DNA of 64,000 bases. It comes from Algirhabdus cladophorae (lineage in GTDB: Bacteria; Pseudomonadota; Alphaproteobacteria; Rhodobacterales; Rhodobacteraceae). The stretch spans positions 2,108,001 through 2,172,000 of the forward strand of contig NZ_CP173029.1 in the NCBI RefSeq assembly GCF_044772865.1. The letters run 5' to 3'. The position numbers were made by a program, and so were the translations under genes. The notes beneath the pieces are model-generated. The model was not told the origin of the DNA, made no database searches, and was given only the letters and a program-made list of their open reading frames with translations. This document shows, piece by piece, positions 9,147-18,875 of this stretch. Numbering within the stretch: position 1 is the first letter of the stretch; every line of letters begins with the position of its first letter.

Positions 9147-10520
9147 CAACGCCATCAAACGGCTTTGACGGGCAAATGGATCTTTTTGAGCCTCCCGCCC
9201 TCCGTCGCTGATCACACGGCGTGCGAGCAAGAACGCGACGACGGCAAACACCACACCGCCGACAGATTGGCCAATCAATATGCCAGCCGCCCCTAAATAT
9301 TCTGCGCCTACCAAAATGAACGGCAGGGTGCCCAATGTTTGGCGCCCCCAGTTCATTATCGTTGAATAAAAAGGATGACCAAGGTTGTTAAACGCCGCAT
9401 TGGCCACAAACATCACACCGTTGAAAAAGAACATCAACGCGAGCGGACCGCAAAACAGATAGACCAATTCCAAGGTAATCCCTTCGGCCAAAAATAAATC
9501 GGCAATCAATCCGCGCAGCAAAAATAAAAGGCCAGATACAACAACGATATAAAGCGCCACGAAAATCAAAGCATCTCGGAAAGCGGTGGCCACCCGTTGG
9601 TTCAATTTGGCCCCAAAATTTTGGCCAATGATCGGACCAACCGCTCCGGACAGGGCAAAGATCACTCCAAACGCAATAGGCGTCAGGCGCCCGACAATTG
9701 CCATGCCAGCAACCGCATCTTCGCCAAACTGCGCCATAGAGCGGGTCACAAAGGCTTGCCCAACCGGTGTGGCCAGTTGCGTCAAGATCGCTGGAAAGGC
9801 AATCGCCAAAATCGACCCGTAGTCTTGGCTCAGGCTATTGAACGACGGCCGTTCAAAACCGCCGTGATGGCGAATGATCGGCAACAGAGCCGTCATCCCA
9901 ATGGTGACCCGTGCCGCAACACTGGCCCATGCGGCCCCGGTCAGTTCCAAATCAAGGCCGAAGATTAGGATCGGATCCAAAACCCCATTCACGATCGAGC
10001 CGTAGATTGTCGCCATCATCGCCCGGCTGGCATCCCCATGGGCGCGCAAAATAGCCCCGCCCATCATGCCCACGATCAACATAGGCAGTGAGGGTACGAT
10101 GATTTGCAGGTAAGAGACGGCCAGATCCAAAGTCTCGCCTTTTGCTCCCATTAACTCAGCCAAGGTTCGCAGGTTCAACCAAACAACCAATGCAAAAATT
10201 GCCCCAAAAACAACGCCATAGATCAAGGCGTTTGTGGCTTTGTGCTTGGCCAATTGGGCATCACCTTCACCCAAACTTCGGGCCACAACGGCCCCTGCCG
10301 CAATGGCCATACCAATGCCAAAACTGGACGTGAAAAACAAAATAGCACCAGCATAGCCAATGGCCGCCGCCAAGGCCTCGTTCCCCAGCATCGATATAAA
10401 AATCATATCGATGAAGTCGACCGCAAAAACCGCAATTAACCCAACAGAGGCCGTCAGCGACATAACCGAGATGTGACGAAACAAATTGCCCGTCAGGAAG
10501 GTCGCTTGGCTATCTGTCAC
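9129..10520 (-). CDS. MATE family efflux transporter (NorM/DinF-like)
   Basis: 463-residue membrane protein with about twelve hydrophobic segments in two similar halves. The first helices (SLTASVGLIAVFAVDFIDM) and the GxxxGxGxAxxAGAVVARSLG region are typical of MATE antiporters. These export cationic drugs or metabolites in exchange for Na+ or H+. It lies directly downstream of gltX on the same strand (6 bp gap) and may be co-transcribed with it. The Na+/H+ preference and substrate cannot be told. Confidence 0.9.
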   Translation of the reverse strand: MTDSQATFLTGNLFRHISVMSLTASVGLIAVFAVDFIDMIFISMLGNEALAAAIGYAGAILFFTSSFGIGMAIAAGAVVARSLGEGDAQLAKHKATNALIYGVVFGAIFALVVWLNLRTLAELMGAKGETLDLAVSYLQIIVPSLPMLIVGMMGGAILRAHGDASRAMMATIYGSIVNGVLDPILIFGLDLELTGAAWASVAARVTIGMTALLPIIRHHGGFERPSFNSLSQDYGSILAIAFPAILTQLATPVGQAFVTRSMAQFGEDAVAGMAIVGRLTPIAFGVIFALSGAVGPIIGQNFGAKLNQRVATAFRDALIFVALYIVVVSGLLFLLRGLIADLFLAEGITLELVYLFCGPLALMFFFNGVMFVANAAFNNLGHPFYSTIMNWGRQTLGTLPFILVGAEYLGAAGILIGQSVGGVVFAVVAFLLARRVISDGGREAQKDPFARQSRLMALLHLRR

Positions 10521-10526
10521 AATTGG

Positions 10527-11849
10527 TTATCCCTTGGCTTTGATCACCTGCATCAGTGGCAACACCTTGGACATGTCCGGCCCATGTGACAAGCCCGTGA
10601 TCGCGCGCCGCAGCGGCATAAAGAGGCCTCGCCCCTTACGCCCAGTCGCGGATTTGACCGCAGCCGTCCATTCGCCCCAACTGGCATCGGTGTGGGGCCC
10701 ATCAGGCAGCAATGCCAAAGCCTCGGCCACGAAATCCGCGTCCTCGTCTTCGATCAATGGATCCGCGCCATGGCTAAAGAGCTGCCACCAGCCATCAAGG
10801 TCATGCAGTGTGGTGATGTTATCTTTGGCCACATCCCAAAACTGCGCTGCCAAATCAGCAGGCACGCCCAGATCCGCGATCTGATCCGCGACATCCGTCA
10901 GGGTAAGGCTTTGCAGGTGTTTGGCGGTAAGCGGGAACAGGTCCTGTTCGTCGAACTTCGTAGGGCTTGAGCCAAACTTTGTAAGGTCAAACCCTGCGGC
11001 AATTTCGTCCAGACCACTGCGCAACTCCACTGGATCCGAGGATCCCAAACGCGCCATCAAAGAGAGCAGCGCCGCAGGCGCAACGCCACGCGCACGCAAA
11101 TCGCGAAGGGCCAACGTGCCAAGGCGTTTCGACAGCGCCTCGCCTTGTGGGCCCGTCAACAGGGAATGGTGAGCAAAGCTTGGGACAGTTCCACCGATTG
11201 CTTCGATCATTTGAATTTGCGTGGCCGTGTTGGTCACATGGTCCGACCCACGCACGACATGGGTCACGCCCATATCTGTGTCATCCACGACCGAGGCCAA
11301 GGTATATAAAACCTGACCATCCCCACGGATCAACACAGGATCTGAAACAGAGGCTGCATCAATAGAAATTTCACCCAAGATACCATCGGTCCAGGCAATG
11401 CGATCTTGATCCAGCTTGAACCGCCAATGACCGCCACGTTCCGCACGCAGCGCGTCTTTATCGGCTTCAGACAAATCAAGGGCCGCGCGATCATACACAG
11501 GGGGCTTGCCCATATTGAGCTGCTTTTTACGCTTGAGATCCAATTCAACTGGCGTCTCGAACGCCTCGTAAAACCGCCCCATATCGCGCAGCTTATCTGC
11601 GGCTTCTGAATACCGGCCCAAACGCTCTGACTGCCGCTCGACCCGGTCCCATTTCAGGCCCAACCACAACAAGTCTTCTTTGATAGCCTCGACGTAGTCT
11701 TCTTTGGATCGTTCAGGATCCGTATCATCGATCCGCAAGATAAACGTCCCACCTGCCTTGCGCGCAATCAGGTAGTTAAAGACGGCAGTCCGTAAATTGC
11801 CAACATGTAGATACCCAGTGGGTGACGGTGCAAAGCGAGTTGTGGTCAT
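10527..11849 (-). CDS. gltX: Glutamate-tRNA ligase
   Basis: 440-residue class I aminoacyl-tRNA synthetase that charges tRNA-Glu, and possibly tRNA-Gln since many alphaproteobacteria use the transamidation route. The HIGH-type motif is PSPTGYLHVGNLRTA near the N-terminus and the KMSKS-type motif is EALSKRLGT. The ATG at 11849 begins MTTTRFAPSPTG, the normal N-terminus; an upstream in-frame ATG at 11906 would add 19 unsupported residues. Alphaproteobacteria commonly have two GluRS paralogs, and this may be either one. Confidence 0.93.
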   Translation of the reverse strand: MTTTRFAPSPTGYLHVGNLRTAVFNYLIARKAGGTFILRIDDTDPERSKEDYVEAIKEDLLWLGLKWDRVERQSERLGRYSEAADKLRDMGRFYEAFETPVELDLKRKKQLNMGKPPVYDRAALDLSEADKDALRAERGGHWRFKLDQDRIAWTDGILGEISIDAASVSDPVLIRGDGQVLYTLASVVDDTDMGVTHVVRGSDHVTNTATQIQMIEAIGGTVPSFAHHSLLTGPQGEALSKRLGTLALRDLRARGVAPAALLSLMARLGSSDPVELRSGLDEIAAGFDLTKFGSSPTKFDEQDLFPLTAKHLQSLTLTDVADQIADLGVPADLAAQFWDVAKDNITTLHDLDGWWQLFSHGADPLIEDEDADFVAEALALLPDGPHTDASWGEWTAAVKSATGRKGRGLFMPLRRAITGLSHGPDMSKVLPLMQVIKAKG

Positions 11850-11980
11850 GATGCGGTCTCCTGTTGGCGATGCCATTTCATATGGCACGTTTTTTGTCCA
11901 GTTCACGCATTTCTTTGTTTGATCTTTTCAAACTGCGTCCTAACTCAAAAATATCGATATTTTTTCGGAAGGAACACACT

Positions 11981-12895
11981 ATGTCTCTCAAGCTCTCTCG
12001 CCGTCAAGCCCTTGTAGGTAGCGCCGCCCTGCCCTTTGCCGCTGGTTTTGCCGGATCTGCATCCGCCGGGGGCCATGCCGCCAGCCTACCAAGCTCTCGC
12101 GATTTTCAGGTCGGTGAGTTCAAAGTGACGACACTGCTGGCAGGCAGCCGCGCGGTAGACGGTCCTCAGAATATTTTCGGGATGAACGTGGATGCAGAAG
12201 AATTTGCAGCCGTTAGCGCCGAGAACTTTATCGGGACAGACGCCGCCCAGTTCTTTTTCACCCCGACAGTTGTGAATACAGGCAGCGAAGTGATCCTGTT
12301 TGATACAGGTCTGAACCCAGCTGGTATTACCAATGCCCTTTCCAGCGCAGGCTACACCCCTGCAGACATCACACACGTGGTGGTGACTCACATGCACGGC
12401 GATCACATCGGCGGTCTGTCTGGCGATGCAGGCGAGACATTCACCAATGCCGCTTATGTCACGGGCCGTAAAGAATTCGACGCTTGGTCAAAGACAGACA
12501 ACGAGAACTTCGCCAAAAAGGTCGCGCCTTTGGCTGAAAAAATGACCTTCTTGGAAGACGGCCAAGACGTGCGCGGCGGCATCACCGCGATGGAGGCCTC
12601 AGGCCACACACCTGGTCACATGACCTATATGTTGGAAAGCAATGGCACACAGCTGTTGTTGATGGCGGATTTGGCCAACCATTATGTTTGGTCGCTGGCC
12701 TATCCTGACTGGGAAGTGAAGTTTGACATGGACAAATCAGCCGCCGCCGCGTCGCGTCGCAAGGTCTTGGGTATGTTGGCTGCGGAAAAAGTACCGACAA
12801 TCGGCTACCACATGCCCTTCCCCGGGTTGGGTTTTGTGGATACGCGCGGTGACGGCTTCCATTATGTGCCGCACAGCTACCAGTTGATGGGCTAA
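11981..12895 (+). CDS. Tat-exported MBL-fold metallo-hydrolase
   Basis: 304-residue metallo-beta-lactamase-fold hydrolase. The N-terminus has KLSRRQALVGSAALPFAAG, a clear twin-arginine signal with an AxA-type cleavage region (SASAGG). The metal-binding motif THMHGDH supplies H137, H139, D141 and H142. Further ligands are likely at SGHTPGHM and MADLANHY. A GGAAGGA ribosome-binding site at about 11968 sets the start at 11981. Tat export suggests the enzyme folds with its metal in the cytoplasm. Family members include lactonases and other hydrolases; the substrate is unknown. Confidence 0.85.
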   Translation: MSLKLSRRQALVGSAALPFAAGFAGSASAGGHAASLPSSRDFQVGEFKVTTLLAGSRAVDGPQNIFGMNVDAEEFAAVSAENFIGTDAAQFFFTPTVVNTGSEVILFDTGLNPAGITNALSSAGYTPADITHVVVTHMHGDHIGGLSGDAGETFTNAAYVTGRKEFDAWSKTDNENFAKKVAPLAEKMTFLEDGQDVRGGITAMEASGHTPGHMTYMLESNGTQLLLMADLANHYVWSLAYPDWEVKFDMDKSAAAASRRKVLGMLAAEKVPTIGYHMPFPGLGFVDTRGDGFHYVPHSYQLMG

Positions 12896-12897
12896 AT

Positions 12898-13296
12898 TTA
12901 CATCGACCTGCGCCAGGCATAGGCTTGGCGCAGGACCGCGCCAATTGCCAGAGCCGCAATCAACGGCAGTGTCGCCCAAGGCACCCCCCGACACCCTTCT
13001 GAATAGCTTTGCGCCAACAGATGCCCCGGTGCCCAAAACATTTCGGTTTGAGCCAGAATTGCAAATGCCGCTGTGACCAAGGTCAAATACAGCGTGAGGC
13101 GATTGGCAAACACTAAATGGGCCAAGAACAAAACGATCAAAGCAATACCCAGAGGCGAAGTGCCAAAATACTCCAATTCTTGTAAGGCGCTGACTGGCCC
13201 ATCCAACGGCGACCAATCGGGTCGTTCCGTAGCGCAGACCTGAGCCTGCGCAGACGTAGCCGTCATCAAGCTTATGACAATTGCCTTAGCTTTCAT
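12898..13296 (-). CDS. Conserved-looking membrane protein, unknown function
   Basis: 132-residue protein with a short signal-like N-terminus (ending ATSAQAQ), a periplasmic stretch containing one Cys, then three hydrophobic helices and a basic C-terminus (AWRRSM). A second Cys lies between helices (YSEGCRG). I do not recognise the family. It overlaps the end of nadE by 11 bp on the same strand, so it is translated from the nadE transcript. Confidence 0.6.
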   Translation of the reverse strand: MKAKAIVISLMTATSAQAQVCATERPDWSPLDGPVSALQELEYFGTSPLGIALIVLFLAHLVFANRLTLYLTLVTAAFAILAQTEMFWAPGHLLAQSYSEGCRGVPWATLPLIAALAIGAVLRQAYAWRRSM

Positions 13297-14944
13297 CCCG
13301 CCAGCGGTTCACAATGGGATAGCGTCGATCCAGCCAGAATGCCCGCATAGACAGCCGTGCCCCCGGAGCAGATTGGTAGCGTTTGTATTCGCTGATGTAG
13401 ATCAGATGCTCGACCTTTTTGACCGTGTCGCGATCATATCCAGCGGCCACACAGTCAGCGACCGACGCATCATCGTCGATCAGCATCTCTAGGATCCCGT
13501 CCAACACGTCGTAAGGCGGCAAGCTGTCCTCGTCTTTTTGATCCGGCCTCAATTCAGCGGTAGGTGGTTTGTCAATTACCCGCGGTGGGATCATTTCGCC
13601 CGCCGGGGCCATCATCCAAGGCCTGTGGTTGGCGTTGCGCCAACGGCAGGTTTCAAACACGCGGGTTTTATACATATCTTTGATCGGATTATAGCCGCCG
13701 GACATATCGCCGTAGATCGTCGCATAGCCCACGGCCACTTCGGATTTGTTGCCCGTGGTCAGCAACATCTCACCAAATTTGTTGGATTGCGCCATCAACA
13801 AAAGTCCGCGTAGACGCGACTGGATGTTTTCCTCGGTAAGGCCTGCCTCCAAGCCTTCGAATAAAGGCGCAAGCGCATCAGTTACAGCCGCGCGCGGCCC
13901 TGCAATACTGACAGTGTCCAATTTCGATCCCAGATTTCGCGCCACTTCGCCCGCGTCATCAAGGCTTTCGTCTGATGTGTATTCAGACGGCAGCATCACG
14001 CAGCGTACATTTTCAGGGCCCAGCGCATCCGCGGCAATCACCGCAACGATGGCACTATCGATCCCACCAGACAGGCCCAAAAGCACCTTTTTGAAACCGG
14101 TTTTACCCATGTAGTCGCGTAAGGCTTCGACCATAACGCGGTAATCTTGCTCGTAACTGTCTGGCGCTACGGCTTTTTCGCCGTCCTCGGCAACCCATGC
14201 GCCATCGACGCGATTAAACACCACCTCGCGCAAAGCCTCGTCAAAAAGTGGCAACTGATGGGCCAGCTGGCCACCACGGTTCAGCACAAACGAACCGCCA
14301 TCAAACATTTGATCGTCTTGGCCACCGACCATGTTGAGATAGACCAACGGCACATCATTTTCGATGACCCGCGACACCATATGGTTCATTCGGGTCTCGA
14401 ATTTGTCGCGGTAATAGGGCGATCCATTGGGCACCATCAGTAATTCAGCACCGCTTTCCACCATGGCTTCGCAGACATCCAAATACCACGCGTCTTCACA
14501 AATCGGACTGCCGATGCGGATGTCGCCCACTGCATAGGGTCCTTGGATTGCACCACGATTATAAAGGCGGACTTCGTCAAAAACAGTGAAGTTCGGCAAG
14601 AAATGCTTGAGCATCCGCGCCTGAACCTTGCCATCCTTAAGGATGAAATATGCGTTATAAAGGCGGCCATCCTCGCTGTAGGGCCCGCCCACACCCAGTG
14701 TCGGACCATCAGCACAGGAGCGGGCTAAGGCTTCGATCTGGGCCATGGCGTCTGCAACAAAAGCAGGCTTTAGGACTAAATCCTGCACTTGATAGCCCGT
14801 GATGAACATCTCGGGGCAGGCAACCATGTCGCTGCCGGCCGCTTTGGCATGATCCCACGCGGCTTTTGCTTTGGCGCGATTGCCTGCCAAATCCCCAACG
14901 GTTGGGTTTAATTGTGCCAAAGTAAGTTGAAAACGGTCCGCCAT
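13286..14944 (-). CDS. nadE: Glutamine-dependent NAD+ synthetase
   Basis: 552-residue two-domain enzyme converting deamido-NAD to NAD with ammonia tunnelled from glutamine. The N-terminal nitrilase-type amidase has the Glu (CPEMF, E45), a Lys (MLKHFLPN) and the nucleophile Cys (SPICEDAWY). The C-terminal synthetase has the PP-loop LGLSGGIDSAIVAV. The start at 14944 (MADRFQLTLAQ) is the conserved N-terminus; an earlier in-frame ATG at 15034 adds 30 unlikely residues. It shares a divergent intergenic region with the MORN gene. Confidence 0.95.
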   Translation of the reverse strand: MADRFQLTLAQLNPTVGDLAGNRAKAKAAWDHAKAAGSDMVACPEMFITGYQVQDLVLKPAFVADAMAQIEALARSCADGPTLGVGGPYSEDGRLYNAYFILKDGKVQARMLKHFLPNFTVFDEVRLYNRGAIQGPYAVGDIRIGSPICEDAWYLDVCEAMVESGAELLMVPNGSPYYRDKFETRMNHMVSRVIENDVPLVYLNMVGGQDDQMFDGGSFVLNRGGQLAHQLPLFDEALREVVFNRVDGAWVAEDGEKAVAPDSYEQDYRVMVEALRDYMGKTGFKKVLLGLSGGIDSAIVAVIAADALGPENVRCVMLPSEYTSDESLDDAGEVARNLGSKLDTVSIAGPRAAVTDALAPLFEGLEAGLTEENIQSRLRGLLLMAQSNKFGEMLLTTGNKSEVAVGYATIYGDMSGGYNPIKDMYKTRVFETCRWRNANHRPWMMAPAGEMIPPRVIDKPPTAELRPDQKDEDSLPPYDVLDGILEMLIDDDASVADCVAAGYDRDTVKKVEHLIYISEYKRYQSAPGARLSMRAFWLDRRYPIVNRWRDES

Positions 14945-15106
14945 TGGTACGCCTTTTGCCTTGCTATGAGGGTGATGTAGCAGATCAACGCTCAAGTGAA
15001 AGACCAACAGCGCAAAAAGCGTTGCCCCTGCCAAAGGCCTGTTCTAGGCTGGGCCTTGCTTTGGCAAAGCATGAAACCACACCACACCACGCCAAGGAGT
15101 TCGCGC

Positions 15107-16519
15107 ATGCGCCCCATTTCTAATCTGGTATTGGGCCTTGCTGCCGCCGTGACGCTGGGCTTTGCTCCTGCGTCGCTGAACGCACAACAAACCCAAACCA
15201 AACAATATGAAAACGGCGGCATCTATGAAGGCGCGTTTCGCAACGGCAAGCAGCACGGGCAAGGCACTTACACCCTGCCCAATGGCTATGAATATTCCGG
15301 CGAATGGGTCGACGGAAATATTCAGGGTCAAGGCAGCGCCAAGTTTCCCAATGGCAGCATTTATGTGGGCGTCTTTGCCAAGGGAAAACCAAACGGCAAA
15401 GGCAAGATCACTTTTGGGTCCGGCGGCAGTTACGAGGGCGACTGGCTGGATGGCCAAATCACGGGCACTGGCACGCTGATGTATAACACTGGCGCAGTCT
15501 ATGTGGGCCAATTACGCGATGGGCTGCACGATGGCAGTGGTAAACTGACTGAACCCACGGGCTATATTTACGAAGGCGGCTGGGTTGCAGGCACCAAAGA
15601 AGGATTGGCCCAAATCACCTACCCTGACAAAGCCGTCTATGTAGGTGAGATGCAGCGCGGCAAACGCACAGGTCAAGGTGTTTTGACCATGCCCGACGGC
15701 GTTGAATTCGAAGGCAACTGGATCGAGGACCAACTGCAAGGCAAAGGCCGCCTCAAGCAAGCGAATGGCGACATCTATGAGGGTGATTTTGTGGCAGGTC
15801 GCCGCGAAGGGTCCGGTCGGGTTTTATATGCAAATGGCGATGTCTACGAAGGCGACTTCAAAAATGATCGACGCAATGGCACGGGCACCTTCACTGGAAC
15901 CGATGGCTACATCTACCTCGGCGATTGGAAAGATGGGATCATCGAAGGCAACGGTCGCGTGACCTACCCCGATGGTTCGGTCTATACAGGTGAATTTTCC
16001 GGCGATCTGGCCGAAGGCAAGGGCAAAATCGTCTATAAAGACGGCAACACTTATGATGGCGATTGGTTATCTGGTGTGATCGAAGGCACTGGAAAGGCCG
16101 TCTACACAAACGGCTTGATCTATGAGGGTGGCTTTAAAAATGCCCGAAATCATGGCTTTGGTGTGATGACCTATTCCGACGGGTATCGCTATGAAGGCAA
16201 TTGGGTCAACGGCCAGAGGTCTGGCGAAGGCGTTGCCACCTATGCAGATGGCACTGTCTACACTGGCACATTTTCCGAAGGCCAACGCGACGGCCAAGGC
16301 GAAATCATAATGCCAGACGGTTTTCGCTATAAGGGGCGCTGGGTCCAAGGCCAAATTGATGGAACTGGTGTTGCAACCTATGCCAACGGTGACGTCTATG
16401 AAGGCACCTTTGTAGGCGGCAAACGCCAAGGCCCCGGCACAATGCGCTACGCCTCGGGCGAGATCGCATCGGGTACATGGGAAAACGGTGCGCTTAGCGA
16501 CGCAAGTGCTGCCAATTAG
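15107..16519 (+). CDS. Exported MORN-repeat protein with about 18 tandem repeats
   Basis: 470-residue protein: a signal peptide (about residues 1-27, ending SLNAQQ) followed almost entirely by 23-residue MORN repeats of the form YxGxFxxGxxxGxGxxxYxxGx. I count about 18 full repeats plus a degenerate C-terminal one. Spacing of the YEG/YxG and GxG motifs is regular. MORN repeats form elongated beta-meanders and bind proteins or lipids. With a signal peptide the protein probably acts in the periplasm or at the envelope. An AAGGAG site at 15094-15099 sets the start at 15107. The 3' end overlaps the convergent photolyase gene by 4 bp. Confidence 0.85.
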   Translation: MRPISNLVLGLAAAVTLGFAPASLNAQQTQTKQYENGGIYEGAFRNGKQHGQGTYTLPNGYEYSGEWVDGNIQGQGSAKFPNGSIYVGVFAKGKPNGKGKITFGSGGSYEGDWLDGQITGTGTLMYNTGAVYVGQLRDGLHDGSGKLTEPTGYIYEGGWVAGTKEGLAQITYPDKAVYVGEMQRGKRTGQGVLTMPDGVEFEGNWIEDQLQGKGRLKQANGDIYEGDFVAGRREGSGRVLYANGDVYEGDFKNDRRNGTGTFTGTDGYIYLGDWKDGIIEGNGRVTYPDGSVYTGEFSGDLAEGKGKIVYKDGNTYDGDWLSGVIEGTGKAVYTNGLIYEGGFKNARNHGFGVMTYSDGYRYEGNWVNGQRSGEGVATYADGTVYTGTFSEGQRDGQGEIIMPDGFRYKGRWVQGQIDGTGVATYANGDVYEGTFVGGKRQGPGTMRYASGEIASGTWENGALSDASAAN

Positions 16520-18045
16520 ACCGTGCGACCTGCGTCGAGGTTTTCAAGAAACATAGCAGCCTCGGCCAGCACGGTTTCTTTGCGGCCAGCCTCCATCTTA
16601 TCCCAAACACGGTACATCTGGCCCATGCGCGGATTGCCCTCGAACCGCTCTTTGTGGCGCATCAGGAAATCCCAGTAGAGCAGGTTGAACGGGCATGCCC
16701 CCTCGCCGGTTTTTTGACTGACCGAATAATGGCATGTTTTGCAGTAGTTCGACATTTTGTTGATGTAGCTGCCTGAGGACACATAGGGTTTCGAGGCCAC
16801 AATCCCACCATCTGCAAACTGCGACATACCAATTGTATTGGGCGCCTCAACCCATTCAAAGGCATCAGCATAAACTGCCAGATACCACTCATGCACCTGT
16901 GCGGGATCAATCCCCGCCAACAGTGCAAAATTGCCCGTGACCATCAATCGCTGAATATGATGTGCATAGGCTTCGGCCCGCGTCTGTTCCACAGCTTTGG
17001 ACAGGCACTGCATCTTGGTCTCGCCCCCCCAATAGAGGGCTGGCAAATCGCGGTGGTGCTCTAGTCCATTGCTGTTGGTGTACTCAGGACCTTGCAAGAA
17101 ATAGATTCCGCGAATGTACTCCCGCCACCCCAAGATCTGCCGAATAAAACCTTCAACAGCATTGATTGGAGCAGATCCAGCGCGATACGCAGCCTCTGCG
17201 GCTTTGCAGACCTGCAGCGGGTCCAACAGGCCGATGTTCATATAAAACGAAATCAATCCATGGTACAAAAATCGATGCTCCAACAGCATCGCATCCTGAA
17301 AATCACCGAACTGCGCCAATCCATCTTTGATAAAGTGATCCAACTGCTGCTGGGCTTGGGTCGCATCAGTGGCAAACCAAAAATCGTCTAGATCGCCAAA
17401 GTTGTCTGGAAACTGTTGTGCGACAAGGTCCAGAACCTGTTGCACTGTTCCGTCTGGTTCAAACCGAATGGGTCCGTCAAATGTGATCGCGTCTGGGGCA
17501 GGTTTGCGATTGTCGTGATCAAAATTCCACTTGCCCCCTGCCGGGTCTTTGCCGTCCATCAACAGCCCCGTTTCGCGCCGCATCTCGCGATAGAAATATT
17601 CCATGCGCAGCTGCTTGCGCCCCTCGGCCCAATCCTCAAACCGCTTGTGTGATGCCAAAAACCGCGTGTCTGGCAACATCTGCACAGGGATTTGCATGTC
17701 TTCCAAGATAGAGATGAGCCGCCATTCGCCGGGCTCTGTCGCAAGGATCTCGTGCGCCGCGTGGTCACTGGCACGGCGCATCAACTCGCCTTCGATTGTG
17801 CCCGTTGTATCCGGATCATCGAAAACCGTATAGTCAACGCGCCAGCCTTCACTGCGCAGACGCTGCGCAAATTTGCGCATGGCGGCAAAGATCAGAGCAA
17901 TCTTTTTGGGATGGTGCGGCACATAACTGGCCTCGCCCAACACTTCGGCCATGACGACAACGTCTGTTGAGGGATCCGCCTCAGCCAAGGCCGACAAAGA
18001 CGGGGTAAGTTGATCCCCTAGAACCAAAACCAAACGCGCTACCAT
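16516..18045 (-). CDS. Fe-S cluster bacterial cryptochrome/photolyase (FeS-BCP, PhrB-like)
   Basis: 509-residue flavoprotein of the cryptochrome/photolyase-related group that binds a [4Fe-4S] cluster; Agrobacterium PhrB, a (6-4) photolyase, is the reference. The four cluster cysteines are present: C347 (TKMQCLSK), C435 and C438 (NYCKTCHY), and C451 (GACPFNLL), with spacing matching PhrB. The N-terminus LVLVLGDQL and the C-terminal YWDFLMRH are family features. The start overlaps the SDR stop by 7 bp, so it is the second gene of a two-gene operon. The choice between DNA repair and cryptochrome signalling is open. Confidence 0.88.
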   Translation of the reverse strand: MVARLVLVLGDQLTPSLSALAEADPSTDVVVMAEVLGEASYVPHHPKKIALIFAAMRKFAQRLRSEGWRVDYTVFDDPDTTGTIEGELMRRASDHAAHEILATEPGEWRLISILEDMQIPVQMLPDTRFLASHKRFEDWAEGRKQLRMEYFYREMRRETGLLMDGKDPAGGKWNFDHDNRKPAPDAITFDGPIRFEPDGTVQQVLDLVAQQFPDNFGDLDDFWFATDATQAQQQLDHFIKDGLAQFGDFQDAMLLEHRFLYHGLISFYMNIGLLDPLQVCKAAEAAYRAGSAPINAVEGFIRQILGWREYIRGIYFLQGPEYTNSNGLEHHRDLPALYWGGETKMQCLSKAVEQTRAEAYAHHIQRLMVTGNFALLAGIDPAQVHEWYLAVYADAFEWVEAPNTIGMSQFADGGIVASKPYVSSGSYINKMSNYCKTCHYSVSQKTGEGACPFNLLYWDFLMRHKERFEGNPRMGQMYRVWDKMEAGRKETVLAEAAMFLENLDAGRTV

Positions 18046-18740
18046 GGAACGGCCTCCCCCGCGTAATCAAAGAAACCGCCAGTATGCTCCAGGGTAAAGG
18101 CATCAATGACCGAAATCAGATTACCGGCCGCCACCTCTGCCGGCACAGTTTTGTGTCGCCCCGCGTATTTCGCAGTAAAGGGTGTCTCGACAGTTCCAGG
18201 ATGGAGCGCTGCACAAATGCACCCCTTATGTGTGCGCCCTAATTCGATGGAGGCACTGCGAACGATCTGGTTCAATGCAGCCTTTGCCGCACGGTAGCCT
18301 GTCCAACCGCCAATAGTGTTGTCCCCAATACTGCCGACGCGAGCCGATAGGATTGCAAACACGCAGCGGTCTGTCTTAGGGATCAAATGGCGCGCATGCT
18401 TTAAAATCAAAGCAGGCCCGATCGCATTCACAGCAAACTGATCCGCCATGCCAGCCGCACTTATGGCGGAGAGCGATTTCTCAGGCTCATAGGCCCCAAC
18501 CGTCAGGGCGCCTGTGGCCACAAAGATCACATCAAACGGGCCCTCAAGAGAGGACAGAGCCGCCTTAACTGACGCCTCGTTTCCCAGATCAAACCCGTCT
18601 ACACGGCGTGATAATCGGGTAACTGAGGCTCCCCGGCGTTCGAGTTCCAACCCGACCGCCTGCCCGATGCCCCCAGAAGCTCCTATGACCAATGCAGTAT
18701 TCACCAACGACGATTTAGGCGGCTCCTTTGCAAAAACCAT
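18039..18740 (-). CDS. Short-chain dehydrogenase/reductase
   Basis: SDR-family oxidoreductase. The cofactor-binding motif is ALVIGASGGIGQAV near the N-terminus, with an active-site Ser region ILSARVGS and the YxxxK pair in GYRAAKAALNQ. C-factor-like SDRs of this type often sit beside photolyase genes in Roseobacters (from memory). The start is uncertain: ATG 18740 is used here, ATG 18764 is in frame, and GTG 18704 just before NTALVIGAS would give the usual compact N-terminus and has AAGGAG 18 nt upstream. It overlaps the photolyase gene by 7 bp. Confidence 0.82.
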   Translation of the reverse strand: MVFAKEPPKSSLVNTALVIGASGGIGQAVGLELERRGASVTRLSRRVDGFDLGNEASVKAALSSLEGPFDVIFVATGALTVGAYEPEKSLSAISAAGMADQFAVNAIGPALILKHARHLIPKTDRCVFAILSARVGSIGDNTIGGWTGYRAAKAALNQIVRSASIELGRTHKGCICAALHPGTVETPFTAKYAGRHKTVPAEVAAGNLISVIDAFTLEHTGGFFDYAGEAVPW

Positions 18741-18809
18741 GTTTCTTTTTTCCCAAATACTCAAAATCCCCCCTTTTCAACGCGCACTACAATTTCTATG
18801 GTTGCGGTT

Positions 18810-18875
18810 ATGGCACGAAACATTCATATCGTTCGCCCCGTACAGGGTCTGCTGCTACTGCTTAGTCGCTCTTGA
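18810..18875 (+). CDS. Leucine-rich leader peptide upstream of leuA (LeuL-type)
   Basis: 21-codon ORF whose C-terminal part reads QGLLLLLSRS, with five consecutive leucine codons (CTG CTG CTA CTG CTT at 18849-18863) followed eight bases later by the stop TGA at 18873. An in-frame ATG at 18798 would add four residues. A TACAAT box at 18788 would place transcription start close to the ORF. The peptide lies 86 bp before leuA on the same strand. A run of codons for the pathway end-product directly upstream of its first committed enzyme is the hallmark of ribosome-mediated attenuation. Confidence 0.75.
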   Translation: MARNIHIVRPVQGLLLLLSRS

